Source: Clostridia bacterium (GTDB lineage Bacteria > Bacillota > Clostridia > Oscillospirales > Acutalibacteraceae). Taken from it: 64,000 bases of DNA. The position numbers and the translations under genes were made by a program. Of the stretch, positions 44,883 through 53,142 are shown piece by piece. The notes beneath the pieces were generated by a model. The model saw nothing but the letters and a program-made list of their open reading frames with translations. It was not told the origin of the DNA and did no database searches. Position 1 is the stretch's first letter. Every line of letters begins with the position of its first letter. Where the stretch lies: positions 35,375 to 99,374 of the forward strand of contig JAFQRA010000024.1 in assembly GCA_017410325.1 (NCBI GenBank), written 5' to 3'.

Positions 44883-46103
44883 ATGAAATTAAACAACGTA
44901 GATTTTGAAACCTATTTCAATAATTACCCGGACGAAAACGGCTACTTCGGCAAATACGGCGGAGTATACGTGGACGACAAATTAAAGGCCGCTATGGCTG
45001 AAATTACGCAAGCTTACTATTCAATCTGCCAGTCCAGAAAATTCATTGCAGAGCTTCGCAGAATCCGCAAGGAATTCCAGGGCAGACCCACGCCCGTAAC
45101 CCACCTTGAAAGGCTTTCGGACGCACTCGGCGGCAAGGTACAGCTTTACGCAAAGCGTGAAGACCTCAACCACTCCGGCGCACACAAGCTCAACCACTGT
45201 ATGGGCGAGGCGCTTCTTGCAAAATATATGGGCAAGAAGAAGGTCATTGCCGAAACGGGCGCAGGACAGCACGGCGTTGCACTTGCAACAGCGGCGGCTT
45301 ATTTCGGCCTTGAGTGCGACATTTATATGGGCAGTGTCGATATCAAAAAGCAGGCACCCAACGTTGCAAGAATGAAGATTCTCGGCGCTAACGTTGTTGA
45401 GGTAACGCACGGCTTACAGACACTTAAAGAGGCTGTTGACGCCGCATTTGACGCATACAGCAAGGAATACAACGATGCAATCTACTGCATCGGCTCAGTC
45501 CTCGGCCCTCACCCCTTCCCGATGATGGTAAGAGATTTCCAGAGCGTGGTCGGCATTGAGGCAAGAGAGCAGTTTATTGAAATGACAGGCCACCTGCCCA
45601 ACGCAATCGTTGCCTGTGTCGGCGGCGGCAGCAACGCAGCAGGCCTTTTCGCAGGCTTCCTCAACGACAGCGTTGACATTTACGGCATTGAGCCCCTTGG
45701 CAGAGGCCCCAAGCTCGGCGACCACGCCGCAAGCCTTAAATACGGCACGGAAGGCATTATGCACGGCTTCAACTCGATTATGCTCAAGGACGAAAACGGT
45801 GAACCCGCACCCGTTTACTCAGTTGCAAGCGGCCTTGATTACCCCTCCTCGGGCCCCGAGCACGCCTTTCTCCAGGAAATCGGCAGAGTCAAGTACGACG
45901 TTATCGATGACGAGGAAACGATTGACGCCTTCTTCAAGCTTTCCCGTCTTGAAGGTATCATTCCCGCAATTGAAAGCGCACACGCCGTTGCCTACGGTAT
46001 GAAGCTTGCACAGAGAATGGAGCACGGCTCCGTGCTCATCAACCTCTCCGGCAGAGGCGACAAGGATATGGACTACGTAATTGAAAATTACGGAATAAGA
46101 TAA
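44883..46103 (+). CDS. trpB: Tryptophan synthase beta chain (solo trpB)
   Basis: 406 residues, TrpB1-type. PLP enzyme joining indole and serine. The PLP lysine is in HSGAHKLNH (about residues 98-106; usually HKINN), the catalytic glutamate in AETGAGQHG (about 121-129) and the phosphate-binding loop is GGGSNAAG (about 244-251). No trpA or other trp genes are nearby, so it either works with a distant TrpA or salvages indole. Trp-specific T-box control supports an anabolic role. AAGGAGAAATAAAA precedes the ATG. Confidence 0.95.
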   Translation: MKLNNVDFETYFNNYPDENGYFGKYGGVYVDDKLKAAMAEITQAYYSICQSRKFIAELRRIRKEFQGRPTPVTHLERLSDALGGKVQLYAKREDLNHSGAHKLNHCMGEALLAKYMGKKKVIAETGAGQHGVALATAAAYFGLECDIYMGSVDIKKQAPNVARMKILGANVVEVTHGLQTLKEAVDAAFDAYSKEYNDAIYCIGSVLGPHPFPMMVRDFQSVVGIEAREQFIEMTGHLPNAIVACVGGGSNAAGLFAGFLNDSVDIYGIEPLGRGPKLGDHAASLKYGTEGIMHGFNSIMLKDENGEPAPVYSVASGLDYPSSGPEHAFLQEIGRVKYDVIDDEETIDAFFKLSRLEGIIPAIESAHAVAYGMKLAQRMEHGSVLINLSGRGDKDMDYVIENYGIR

Positions 46104-46117
46104 GATTATGATGTGAA

Positions 46118-46152
46118 AACACCCTGAGATACGGCTTGTATCTCAGGGTGTT
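46118..46152 (+). terminator. Terminator after trpB, probably bidirectional
   Basis: A perfect 15-bp stem (AACACCCTGAGATAC at 46118-46132 and its complement at 46138-46152) with a 5-base loop lies between convergent genes. The T-tract is weak on the plus side and short (TTTT) on the minus side. Confidence 0.8.
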
Positions 46153-46157
46153 GTTAA

Positions 46158-47018
46158 TTATTCTTTAATCAATATCAAAACTTTATTCTCATAATCAGTT
46201 TTCAGTTCTTCAACGGCATATTCTGCCCAAGAAGGAAAGGCTGTCCTCTGACAGGCGTGATAAAGCGTAACCAGCACGGATGCAACGCCATCAACTATGA
46301 TTTCACTTTTATCAAAATCTCCGTAAGCTTCAGCAAACGCCTTTTGAGCTTTTTGAGAAAGGGATGAACACACGTTGCGTATGTCTGAATACACATACCC
46401 TTTGCCAAGCAAATTGTAATCGAACATAAAAGCCGACGACTTATCTTTTGCAACAATTAAGTTTGTGTAGTAAAAATCGTTGTAGGTAAGCACTCGGGGC
46501 AAGGATTTTATTCTTGATACAATAATATCAAAATTATCCTCAACAAGTTTCCAAACTGGCAGGCTTTGTGTGCCTGTTTTTTCTTTGATAATTTCGATAT
46601 TATCTCTTGTTATAAAATCCGTTTCATCATAACTATGTTTTCCAGTAAAATCCATGCTGTTTGTATGTAATAGTTTAAACCATTCGGCAATTCTTCGAGC
46701 GATAACCACATCATTCAAATCGTCTTTTGTGCCAAGCCTTAATGTATCACTTTGGGAAATATCTTCCATAAAAATGGCCGAATCGGTAAACCCGATTACA
46801 TTAACGGTTGGAATATTTAACGAGTTGAGGAGTTTATAATTATTTATTTCTCGTTTGTATTCTTCATTTTGGAAACACTTGATTATATATGACTTTTCAT
46901 TGCTACGAACCCTCGCAACAATAACGCCGTCTTTGTTTTGTATTATGTCAATTGTACTGTACGGAATATTAAGTTTTTGAAGTTCCTGTTTGATTTTGGG
47001 TTTGGTTAACAAGTCCAT
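46158..47018 (-). CDS. APH-like phosphotransferase / kinase-fold protein
   Basis: 286 residues with the aminoglycoside-phosphotransferase/choline-kinase fold. The N-lobe lysine is in SYIIKCF (about 43-49), the catalytic loop reads YNDFYYTNL (about 193-201, matching HGDxxxxN with Y for H) and the metal Asp is in FMFDYNLLGKG. Substrate unknown: small-molecule kinase, sugar or antibiotic kinase are all possible. Composition is A+T-richer than the surrounding genes, and it is in the accessory islet with a GNAT and a P-loop kinase. Confidence 0.7.
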   Translation of the reverse strand: MDLLTKPKIKQELQKLNIPYSTIDIIQNKDGVIVARVRSNEKSYIIKCFQNEEYKREINNYKLLNSLNIPTVNVIGFTDSAIFMEDISQSDTLRLGTKDDLNDVVIARRIAEWFKLLHTNSMDFTGKHSYDETDFITRDNIEIIKEKTGTQSLPVWKLVEDNFDIIVSRIKSLPRVLTYNDFYYTNLIVAKDKSSAFMFDYNLLGKGYVYSDIRNVCSSLSQKAQKAFAEAYGDFDKSEIIVDGVASVLVTLYHACQRTAFPSWAEYAVEELKTDYENKVLILIKE

Positions 47019-47053
47019 TTAACAGATTCACCCTTACTATACGGTTACTTTAA

Positions 47054-47128
47054 GTAGGGGCGATTTCCAATCGCCCGACATGGGGTTGATATGTCGGTAA
47101 ATTTCGGGCGAATACAATTCTCCCCTAC
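47054..47128. repeat. Palindromic intergenic repeat, unit 1
   Basis: About 75 bases bounded by GTAGGGG (47054-47060) and CCCCTAC (47122-47128). It contains a hairpin GGGCGATT/AATCGCCC (47058-47065 and 47069-47076) and a second pair CGCCCGA/TCGGGCG (47072-47078 and 47104-47110). Same design as unit 2. This looks like a mobile palindromic repeat (REP or MITE-like). Confidence 0.75.
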
Positions 47129-47160
47129 CGAGTTGAGGTATTCTTTGACAAACCGGAATT

Positions 47161-47230
47161 TGTAGGGGCGGATATCATCCGCCCGTGTTGATATTGCTCG
47201 GTTTTCTGGCGGCTGATAGCCGCCCCTACA
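47161..47230. repeat. Palindromic intergenic repeat, unit 2
   Basis: 70 bases with 11-base terminal inverted repeats TGTAGGGGCGG (47161-47171) and CCGCCCCTACA (47220-47230), and inner hairpin GGGCGGAT/ATCCGCCC. It is 32 bases from unit 1. The rest of the 257-base gap (47019-47275) holds nothing else I can identify. Confidence 0.8.
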
Positions 47231-47275
47231 AAGAAAGTTTTTGCTTTAATCAAACTTAACGTCAGAGGAAGGCTA

Positions 47276-47617
47276 TTAAAGTTTATTCAACTTTATGACA
47301 TATTCAGCTTTATTTGATTGCTTTAAATCTTGTGTTTCTCTGCCGTAGACAAACACTTTTACACCGTTGCTTAATTTGATATACAAATCAACATCGTCAC
47401 AGGGCGGTATTGCGCCATCGTTCACACCGTTAAAGCAAGCTGTAACAACACAAACACCTGACAAATTAACACCGATATACTTTTCAAGAATTGTAGGCAA
47501 CAGGCGTTCATCACCAGAAACACTACGCAGATACGGATAAAAAAGCTCTATAACCTTTCGGTGCTCATTGTCCTTAACCTTTATATTGCGATAGGTTATA
47601 AATTCATCGAGTGTCAT
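47276..47617 (-). CDS. Hypothetical protein, 113 residues
   Basis: Starts at ATG 47617 in an ATGA overlap with the upstream kinase gene, so the two are coupled. MTLDEFITYRNIKVKDNEHR opens a mixed alpha/beta protein with CVVTACFNGVNDGAIPPCDD in the middle and VDLYIKLSNGVKVFVYGRET near the end. No family recognised and no membrane segment. A partner of the kinase is the most that context says. Confidence 0.6.
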   Translation of the reverse strand: MTLDEFITYRNIKVKDNEHRKVIELFYPYLRSVSGDERLLPTILEKYIGVNLSGVCVVTACFNGVNDGAIPPCDDVDLYIKLSNGVKVFVYGRETQDLKQSNKAEYVIKLNKL

Positions 47618-48102
47618 TTTTCTTCTCCGCAATAAACCATATCAATTTCTTTTTCGCTTGGTGATTCAAAAATTGAAGCAAATTTCAAAGCGAGGTTATC
47701 GTCAACGTAGTATGCGCTTGTTTCGTTTTGGAGCACAGCGCTGTTCCGCTTATTAAGGCGGTATTTCCACACTTCGTCGCTGATATCAACGTAATGAAGC
47801 TCGTATTCGATATTACGGGACTTGTAAAATTCTTTTACAGCCGTGCGTTCTGCTTTTGTCCAGAAGCCCCAATCAAGAACAACATTAATATTTTTCCTGA
47901 TAAGTTCCAATGATTTATTTAACAGAAATTTCTCTGTTCTTTCTACGTATTCATCGTGTTTGTCACCCGTGTGCTGACCGAAAAGAGCAAGGGTTATTTC
48001 ATCGACAGAAAGCAATACGGCATTGTTTTCATTACATAGTTTATTGGCATAAGTAGTTTTACCGCAACAGATTTTACCGCAGATTAAATATACTTTTGGC
48101 AT
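47614..48102 (-). CDS. P-loop kinase-like ATP-binding protein
   Basis: 162 residues. Walker A ICGKICCGKTTYA lies at residues 7-19, then DEITLALFGQHTGDKHDEYV (lid/substrate region) and VVLDWGFWTKAERTAVKEF. This is the AAA_33/zeta-toxin-like small-molecule kinase pattern, as in chloramphenicol or polynucleotide phosphotransferases. Substrate unknown. It lies 11 bases after the GNAT gene and overlaps the hypothetical gene downstream. Confidence 0.75.
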   Translation of the reverse strand: MPKVYLICGKICCGKTTYANKLCNENNAVLLSVDEITLALFGQHTGDKHDEYVERTEKFLLNKSLELIRKNINVVLDWGFWTKAERTAVKEFYKSRNIEYELHYVDISDEVWKYRLNKRNSAVLQNETSAYYVDDNLALKFASIFESPSEKEIDMVYCGEEK

Positions 48103-48113
48103 AAGCTTCTCCT

Positions 48114-48593
48114 TTATACATTCAGCTCCATAAACCCAACCGTAAACGGCAAGTGTTCAAATTTTCTTGTTGAAATGTGGTTAAATCCGAGTTTTAAGTA
48201 CCAATCTTTAAGCTTTACATTTTCTTCAATTATACCGATTGATATTTTATTTCCGCCGTAGCTTTTTACCGTTGCAACAGCAAACTCAACCATTTTTTGG
48301 CCGCACCCCAAATGGCGGTAATCGGGTAAAACTGCAAGGTTGTTCATTTCCCATTCGTTATCATTGCACTTCGCAAGGGAAAAATACCCGACAGGTATTT
48401 CATCTTGATAAAACAAAAACATAGCTCTGTTACCGTCAAACTGTTTTTCAAGTTTATCAATTGTCATAAAAGCGGTATGGGAAGGGCAATTGTTTTCGGT
48501 CAAGGCGAATTCTTCCGCAACAGTAAAAAAGCTTTTGCGGATTATATCAAGGCAGATATTTAATTGGTCTTTGTTCTCCACTTGAATAATCAT
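48114..48593 (-). CDS. GNAT-family N-acetyltransferase
   Basis: 159 residues. The acetyl-CoA loop region is LAVLPDYRHLGCGQKMVEFA (about residues 86-105; Q/R-x-x-G-x-G/A), followed by ISIGIIEENVKLKDWYLKLG (about 118-137), the motif-B helix of this superfamily. Acceptor unknown. First gene of the three-gene islet unit with two candidate promoters. Confidence 0.8.
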   Translation of the reverse strand: MIIQVENKDQLNICLDIIRKSFFTVAEEFALTENNCPSHTAFMTIDKLEKQFDGNRAMFLFYQDEIPVGYFSLAKCNDNEWEMNNLAVLPDYRHLGCGQKMVEFAVATVKSYGGNKISIGIIEENVKLKDWYLKLGFNHISTRKFEHLPFTVGFMELNV

Positions 48594-48615
48594 AATTACC
48601 CCGGTCTATAGATAA

Positions 48616-48677
48616 ATTATCCCTTATGTTTCCTGATTGTCAAAACGATTATATCATATAAGAAAAGTGAAAAACAA
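48616..48677 (-). promoter_or_regulatory. Two candidate promoters of the GNAT-kinase unit
   Basis: Minus strand: TTGTTT (48677-48672), 18 bases, TATAAT (48653-48648); and further in, TTGACA (48643-48638), 16 bases, GATAAT (48621-48616). The second places its start about 15 bases before the GNAT ATG. Confidence 0.55.
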
Positions 48678-48694
48678 GATGCTTTTTGATTAGC

Positions 48695-48733
48695 CAAAAA
48701 TAAAACTGACCTCGCAATTAACGAAGTCAGTTT
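48695..48733 (-). terminator. Rho-independent terminator of the BCAA operon (after ilvE)
   Basis: Minus strand: AAACTGACTTCG (48733-48722), a 7-base loop and CGAGGTCAGTTT (48714-48703), all paired with one G-U, then TATTTTTG. It closes the operon that begins with the T-box at 55.7 kb. Confidence 0.85.
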
Positions 48734-48757
48734 ATGATTAATTATTTATACGGTTAA

Positions 48758-49834
48758 TCAGTTAACCTTGACAATCCAGCCGAGCTTATCTTCCTTCTTG
48801 CCCCACTGAATACCGGTGAGCTCGTCATAAAGGAACTGAGCAACGGGACCGATTTTGGACTCGTTGATAATGAGATGCTCGTCACCGTCGATATATTCGC
48901 CAACGGGAGAAATAACGGCCGCTGTACCTGTACCGAAGGACTCGGTAAGCTTGCCTGCCTTGTAAGCCTCTTTAACTTCATCAACGGAAAGCTTTCTTTC
49001 TTCAACCTTGTAGCCGTTTGCCTTAAGAACCTCAATGCAGGAAGCTCTTGTAACACCGGGAAGAATGTTGCCGTCCTCGAGAGTGGGAGTGATAACAACG
49101 CCGTCAATTACAAAGAAAACGTTCATTGCGCCGACTTCGTCGATATACTTTCTTTCAACACCGTCAAGCCAGAGAACCTGAGCGTAGCCCATTTTGTCTG
49201 CCTTCTCCTGGCCGATAAGGGATGCGGCGTAGTTACCGCCTGCCTTAGCCATACCCGTACCACCCTTTACGCAGCGGACGTATTCTCTTTCAATGTAAAT
49301 CTTTACCGGGTCCATACCGTTAGCGTAGTATGAGCCGACAGGTGAAAGGATAATACAGAAAATATAGCTGTGAGAAGCGTGAACACCGAGGAAAGCGTCT
49401 GTTGCGATAATGAACGGACGGATATAAAGAGAAGTACCGTCGCTGTGGGGAACCCAGTCCTTATCAACGTCAACAACAGCCTTGATTGCTTCAAGAGCAA
49501 GGTCGGGGTCAATACGGGGAACGCAAAGGCGGTCACAGGTATTGTTCATTCTTTCAATGTTCTTCTGGGGACGGAAAAGCTGAATGCTGCCGTCAGCAAC
49601 CCTGTATGCCTTAAGGCCCTCAAAAAGCTCCTGTGCGTAGTGGAAAACCATTGAAGACGGGTCAAGAGAAAGCGGGCCGTAGGGAACAATTCTGCCGTCG
49701 TGCCAGCCCTGACCCTCGTCGTAATTCATTACGAACATGTGGTCTGTAAAGATTTTGCCGAAGCCGAGCTTGCTTTCGTCTGCCGGCTTTGCCTTTGGAG
49801 CGGTTGTTCTTTCTATTTTAAAATCGTAGCTCAT
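48758..49834 (-). CDS. ilvE: Branched-chain amino acid aminotransferase
   Basis: 358 residues from ATG 49834 (MSYDFKIERTT), with AAAGAGG nine bases ahead; ATG 49864 would add ten unconserved residues overlapping the upstream gene. Fold-type IV PLP enzyme transaminating 2-oxoisovalerate, 2-oxo-3-methylvalerate and 2-oxoisocaproate. The PLP lysine is in AKAGGNYAASL (about 196-206). GVERKYIDEVGAMNVFFV and LPGVTRASCIEVL are class signatures of the large (BCAT2-like) bacterial form. Last gene of the T-box operon, 27 bases after the oxidoreductase gamma gene, so the product of the oxidoreductase becomes its substrate. Confidence 0.95.
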   Translation of the reverse strand: MSYDFKIERTTAPKAKPADESKLGFGKIFTDHMFVMNYDEGQGWHDGRIVPYGPLSLDPSSMVFHYAQELFEGLKAYRVADGSIQLFRPQKNIERMNNTCDRLCVPRIDPDLALEAIKAVVDVDKDWVPHSDGTSLYIRPFIIATDAFLGVHASHSYIFCIILSPVGSYYANGMDPVKIYIEREYVRCVKGGTGMAKAGGNYAASLIGQEKADKMGYAQVLWLDGVERKYIDEVGAMNVFFVIDGVVITPTLEDGNILPGVTRASCIEVLKANGYKVEERKLSVDEVKEAYKAGKLTESFGTGTAAVISPVGEYIDGDEHLIINESKIGPVAQFLYDELTGIQWGKKEDKLGWIVKVN

Positions 49835-49860
49835 TGAAAAATACCTCTTTTCAATTAATC

Positions 49861-50391
49861 TCAATAATCATAGCCGAGCTTAAGTGCTGTTTTGTTAACC
49901 TCAAGAAGATCCTGATGGCGGGCAGAAACAACCTTTGCCAAGGGTGCGTCAATACCGTCAAAGCCGAGTGACGGAACTTCCTTGAGAAGCTTGCCGGTTA
50001 TAATCATATTTGCAAGTGTACTGATACCTTTTTCGTTTGCAATTTCCGTTGCGGGAATGTAGTAGACATCAACATCCGTTCTTTCAACCTTACGGGAAAT
50101 AAGTGTTGAATCAACAAAAATCTTACCGCCGGAAACGACCTCGTTTTCGTATCTGTCGAGCGAGGGAAGGTTCATTGCAACAAGAACATCGGGATTGCTG
50201 ACGATGGGAGAACCGATGGGCTCATCGCTTACGATAACGCTGCAGTTTGCTGTACCGCCGCGCATTTCGGGGCCGTAGGACGGAAGCCAGGAAACCTGCT
50301 TGTTTTCAAGAAGACCCTTGTATGCAACAAACTTACCTGCAAAAAGGATACCCTGACCGCCGAAGCCGGCAAAAAGAATATTACAGCTCAT
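49861..50391 (-). CDS. 2-oxoacid:ferredoxin oxidoreductase, gamma subunit
   Basis: 176 residues from ATG 50391 ([20 protein letters not shown]) behind GAGGAGGCAAAATAAT. The gamma domain joins the alpha/beta core. [20 protein letters not shown] and [19 protein letters not shown] are family signatures. Longer readings from 50475 overlap the beta gene and have no conserved content. Together with the next three genes it forms a four-subunit VOR/KOR-type enzyme that interconverts 2-oxoacids and acyl-CoA plus CO2 using ferredoxin. Confidence 0.93.
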   Translation of the reverse strand: MSCNILFAGFGGQGILFAGKFVAYKGLLENKQVSWLPSYGPEMRGGTANCSVIVSDEPIGSPIVSNPDVLVAMNLPSLDRYENEVVSGGKIFVDSTLISRKVERTDVDVYYIPATEIANEKGISTLANMIITGKLLKEVPSLGFDGIDAPLAKVVSARHQDLLEVNKTALKLGYDY

Positions 50392-50392
50392 A

Positions 50393-51151
50393 TTATTTTG
50401 CCTCCTCTTCTGCATAGATATCTTTATAAACACCGAGAGGATAGTAAGGAAGCATATTCTGCTCAAGCCACTCAAGCGCCTTGACCGGTGTCATACCCCA
50501 GTTTGTGGGGCAGGTTGAAACAACCTCAATAAGTGAGAAGCCCTTGCCCTCAAGCTGGTTCTGGAAAGCCTTTTTGATAGCCTTCTTTGCCTTTTTGATG
50601 TTTGCGGGGCTGTTAACTGCAACTCTTTCAAGATATGCCGCACCGTCCACCTGTGAAAGCAGTTCACAGACCTTGACGGGGTAACCGACAGTTTCAACGT
50701 CTCTGCCGTAGGGAGAGGTCTGGGTTACCTGACCGGGAAGAGTTGTGGGAGCCATCTGGCCGCCCGTCATACCGTAAATGGCGTTGTTGACGAAAATAAC
50801 GGTAATATTTTCTCTTCTTGCTGCTGCGTGAACTGTTTCTGCAGTACCGATAGCGGCAAGGTCACCGTCGCCCTGGTATGTAAATACAATGTTGTTTTCA
50901 GGGTCTGCACGCTTTACACCCGTTGCAACTGCCGGTGCTCTGCCGTGAGGCGCCTGAACAAAATCTACGTCAAAATAATCGTATGCCATAACTGAACAGC
51001 CAACGGGTGCTACGCCGATTGTTCTGCCCTGAATACCCAGCTCATCAATTGCCTCAGCAACAAGACGGTGAATAATACCGTGTGTGCAACCGGGGCAATA
51101 GTGAAGAGTTGCATCAGTTAATGACTTGGGTTTTTCAAATACAACAGCCAT
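50393..51151 (-). CDS. 2-oxoacid:ferredoxin oxidoreductase, beta (TPP-binding) subunit
   Basis: 252 residues. Thiamine-diphosphate motif [19 protein letters not shown] lies at about 97-115 with [14 protein letters not shown] after it. [13 protein letters not shown] (about 18-30) and [11 protein letters not shown] carry the cluster/TPP-contact cysteines of this subunit. It shares one base with the alpha stop codon (TAATG). Confidence 0.94.
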   Translation of the reverse strand: MAVVFEKPKSLTDATLHYCPGCTHGIIHRLVAEAIDELGIQGRTIGVAPVGCSVMAYDYFDVDFVQAPHGRAPAVATGVKRADPENNIVFTYQGDGDLAAIGTAETVHAAARRENITVIFVNNAIYGMTGGQMAPTTLPGQVTQTSPYGRDVETVGYPVKVCELLSQVDGAAYLERVAVNSPANIKKAKKAIKKAFQNQLEGKGFSLIEVVSTCPTNWGMTPVKALEWLEQNMLPYYPLGVYKDIYAEEEAK

Positions 51152-52215
51152 TATTTGTCGCCTCCTTCATTGACACTTTCAATCTTTGCAAGAACCTCTT
51201 CGGGAGAAGGAATCATACCGCCTACACGGTTGCAAAGATATACGGGCTTCTTACATTCAACAGCGAGCTGAACGTCTTCCATCATCTGGCCCATATTCAT
51301 TTCTACGGAAATAAACGCCTTGCACTTGTCGGCCGCCGCTCTGAGAACCTTGTTGGGGAACGGCCAGAGTGTGATCGGACGAATCATACCGACCTTGATG
51401 CCCTTTGCTCTTGCTTCTACAATAGCGTTCTTGGCAACGCGGGCAGTAATACCGAAAGAAACTACGCAGATTTCCGCATCGTCCATAAGGTACTCTTCGT
51501 AAAGAACTTCGTTCTCTTCTATTTCCTTATAGCGCTCGTAACGCTCGAAGTTTGTCTTTTCGAGCTCTTCGGGCTTGAGGTAAAGAGAGTTGACGATGTT
51601 GTGCTTTCTCTCACCCTTTGTGCCTGTAAGCGCCCAGGGCTTGTCAAACGTTTTTGCGTTGGGCTCAGGAAGCTCAACGGGCTCCATCATCTGACCCATT
51701 GTACCGTCTGCAAGAATCATAGCAGGCATTCTGTACTTGTCGGCAAGGTCAAACGCCGTTGAAGTAAGGGAAGCCATTTCCTGAACGGAAGACGGTGCAA
51801 GAACAATTTTCTTGAAGTCACCGTGGCTGCCGCCCTTGACTGCCTGGAAATAGTCGGACTGCGAAGGCTGAATACCGCCAAGACCGGGGCCGCCGCGCTG
51901 AACGTTAACTATAAGAGCAGGAAGATCCGAGCCTGCAAGATAGGAAATGCCCTCACTCTTGAGAGAAACTCCGGGGCTTGATGAAGACGTCATAACACGC
52001 TTGCCCGTTGCGGCAACGCCAAGCACCATATTTACGGCAGCAATTTCACTTTCTGCCTGAAGGAATACGCCGCCGATTTTCGGCATACGCTTTGCCATAT
52101 AAGCGGCGATTTCTGTCTGAGGAGTGATAGGATAACCGAAGTAGTGCATACAGCCGGCTCTGATAGCGGCCTCGGCAATAGCCTCGTTACCTTTCATTAA
52201 TACTTTCTCACCCAT
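51151..52215 (-). CDS. vorB: 2-oxoacid:ferredoxin oxidoreductase, alpha subunit (VorB-like)
   Basis: 354 residues. Pyrimidine-binding and transketolase-C domains. [21 protein letters not shown], then [20 protein letters not shown], and [20 protein letters not shown] are wording typical of the 3-methyl-2-oxobutanoate (2-oxoisovalerate) subfamily. The 2-oxoglutarate KOR group is close, so the preference for branched 2-oxoacids rests on context: ilvE downstream and acyl-CoA synthetases upstream. Confidence 0.9.
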   Translation of the reverse strand: MGEKVLMKGNEAIAEAAIRAGCMHYFGYPITPQTEIAAYMAKRMPKIGGVFLQAESEIAAVNMVLGVAATGKRVMTSSSSPGVSLKSEGISYLAGSDLPALIVNVQRGGPGLGGIQPSQSDYFQAVKGGSHGDFKKIVLAPSSVQEMASLTSTAFDLADKYRMPAMILADGTMGQMMEPVELPEPNAKTFDKPWALTGTKGERKHNIVNSLYLKPEELEKTNFERYERYKEIEENEVLYEEYLMDDAEICVVSFGITARVAKNAIVEARAKGIKVGMIRPITLWPFPNKVLRAAADKCKAFISVEMNMGQMMEDVQLAVECKKPVYLCNRVGGMIPSPEEVLAKIESVNEGGDK

Positions 52216-52226
52216 TTATTTTCACC

Positions 52227-52433
52227 TTACCTTTCAACCGTGATTGCACAGTCAGGGCACATTGTTGCACAGAAAGCACAACCAATGCACTGACTCTCAT
52301 CAATACAATGAGCAGGATGATGCCCTTTTGCGTTAAGCTTTGCAGAGTCAAGCTCCACTATTTTTTTAGGGCAAACCGTTACGCAAAGGCCGCAGCCCTT
52401 GCACACATTTTCTGCGAATGTTACTTTTGCCAT
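52227..52433 (-). CDS. 2-oxoacid:ferredoxin oxidoreductase, delta (2x 4Fe-4S ferredoxin) subunit
   Basis: 68 residues. Two CxxCxxCxxxCP clusters: CKGCGLCVTVCP (residues 11-22) and CIGCAFCATMCP (about 49-60). It passes electrons between the TPP subunit and free ferredoxin. It starts behind GGAGGCAGAAAA and lies 11 bases before the alpha gene. Confidence 0.95.
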   Translation of the reverse strand: MAKVTFAENVCKGCGLCVTVCPKKIVELDSAKLNAKGHHPAHCIDESQCIGCAFCATMCPDCAITVER

Positions 52434-52461
52434 TTTTCTGCCTCCATTCAGGAAAAATCTA

Positions 52462-53133
52462 TTATACTATCTTTTTTTGTAAAGTCAGCGGAAACAGATC
52501 GGGAATCCTTCCGTTGAGATTATTAACTAAATTGGCCGTTACCGTTGTCATTTTTACGGGAAGCCCCGAAATTTCGCTTAACCTCTCCGCCTCCTTAACA
52601 GAAGCCAAAACATCTTCAGGTGTTGTGATTTCGCCAAGGTTAGAGTTGTTGACAATTGCGGTAAAGCTGATTTTGCACGCCGCTTCTATCTCGCGCATAA
52701 TTTCAAGAGCATCCTGAGCCGCGGGAGTAAGAGGTCTGTACTTATTGAAAACGAAAAGCATTTCATAATCGTTTTCGTTTTTAATGAAGTCGGCATAGCG
52801 GCCCAAAGCATAAGCGCCACGGTCATCACCGCCGATATCCATTATAGCACTTTCTCCCTGTTTGTCAAAAATCGAGTAAACCTCCTGCGGCAATGCAGGC
52901 AAATCAACGTTTGAGGAAGCGAAGGCTGAGGATATAAGGCGTATGCCGGCACTGTTAAGCTCATCAATGCTGTCTCTGGTGCGGAAATAGGGGTTAACGA
53001 TATCGAGGTCTGCAACGACAACGTCTTTGCCGAGATTTTTAAGATAGAAAGCGTAATTGACCGCTATGTTCGTTTTGCCTGAGCCGTAATGGCCCGCGAA
53101 CAACGTAATTCTCTTGCTTTGCACCTTAATCAC
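52462..53133 (-). CDS. SIMIBI-class P-loop ATPase inside the oxidoreductase operon
   Basis: 223 residues. Deviant Walker A AGHYGSGKTNIAVN (about 13-26), VVADLDIVNPYFRTRD (Walker A'-like region, about 38-53) and a Walker B strand AIMDIGGDDRGAYALGRYAD (about 94-113), then VFNKYRPLTPAAQD. It resembles ParA/CobQ/NifH-like ATPases but is not ParA itself. Gene position between an acyl-CoA synthetase and the ferredoxin subunit suggests a maturation, cluster-insertion or electron-gating role, all inferred. Confidence 0.7.
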   Translation of the reverse strand: MIKVQSKRITLFAGHYGSGKTNIAVNYAFYLKNLGKDVVVADLDIVNPYFRTRDSIDELNSAGIRLISSAFASSNVDLPALPQEVYSIFDKQGESAIMDIGGDDRGAYALGRYADFIKNENDYEMLFVFNKYRPLTPAAQDALEIMREIEAACKISFTAIVNNSNLGEITTPEDVLASVKEAERLSEISGLPVKMTTVTANLVNNLNGRIPDLFPLTLQKKIV

Positions 53134-53142
53134 CTCTGCATA

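Noticed and set aside
47019-47275. CRISPR array
   Set aside because: Only two units with different cores and terminal inverted repeats; no regular direct repeats or spacers and no cas genes.
51082-51762. 226-codon plus-strand open frame
   Set aside because: Antisense to the vorB-like alpha subunit and the start of the beta subunit; composition typical of a shadow.
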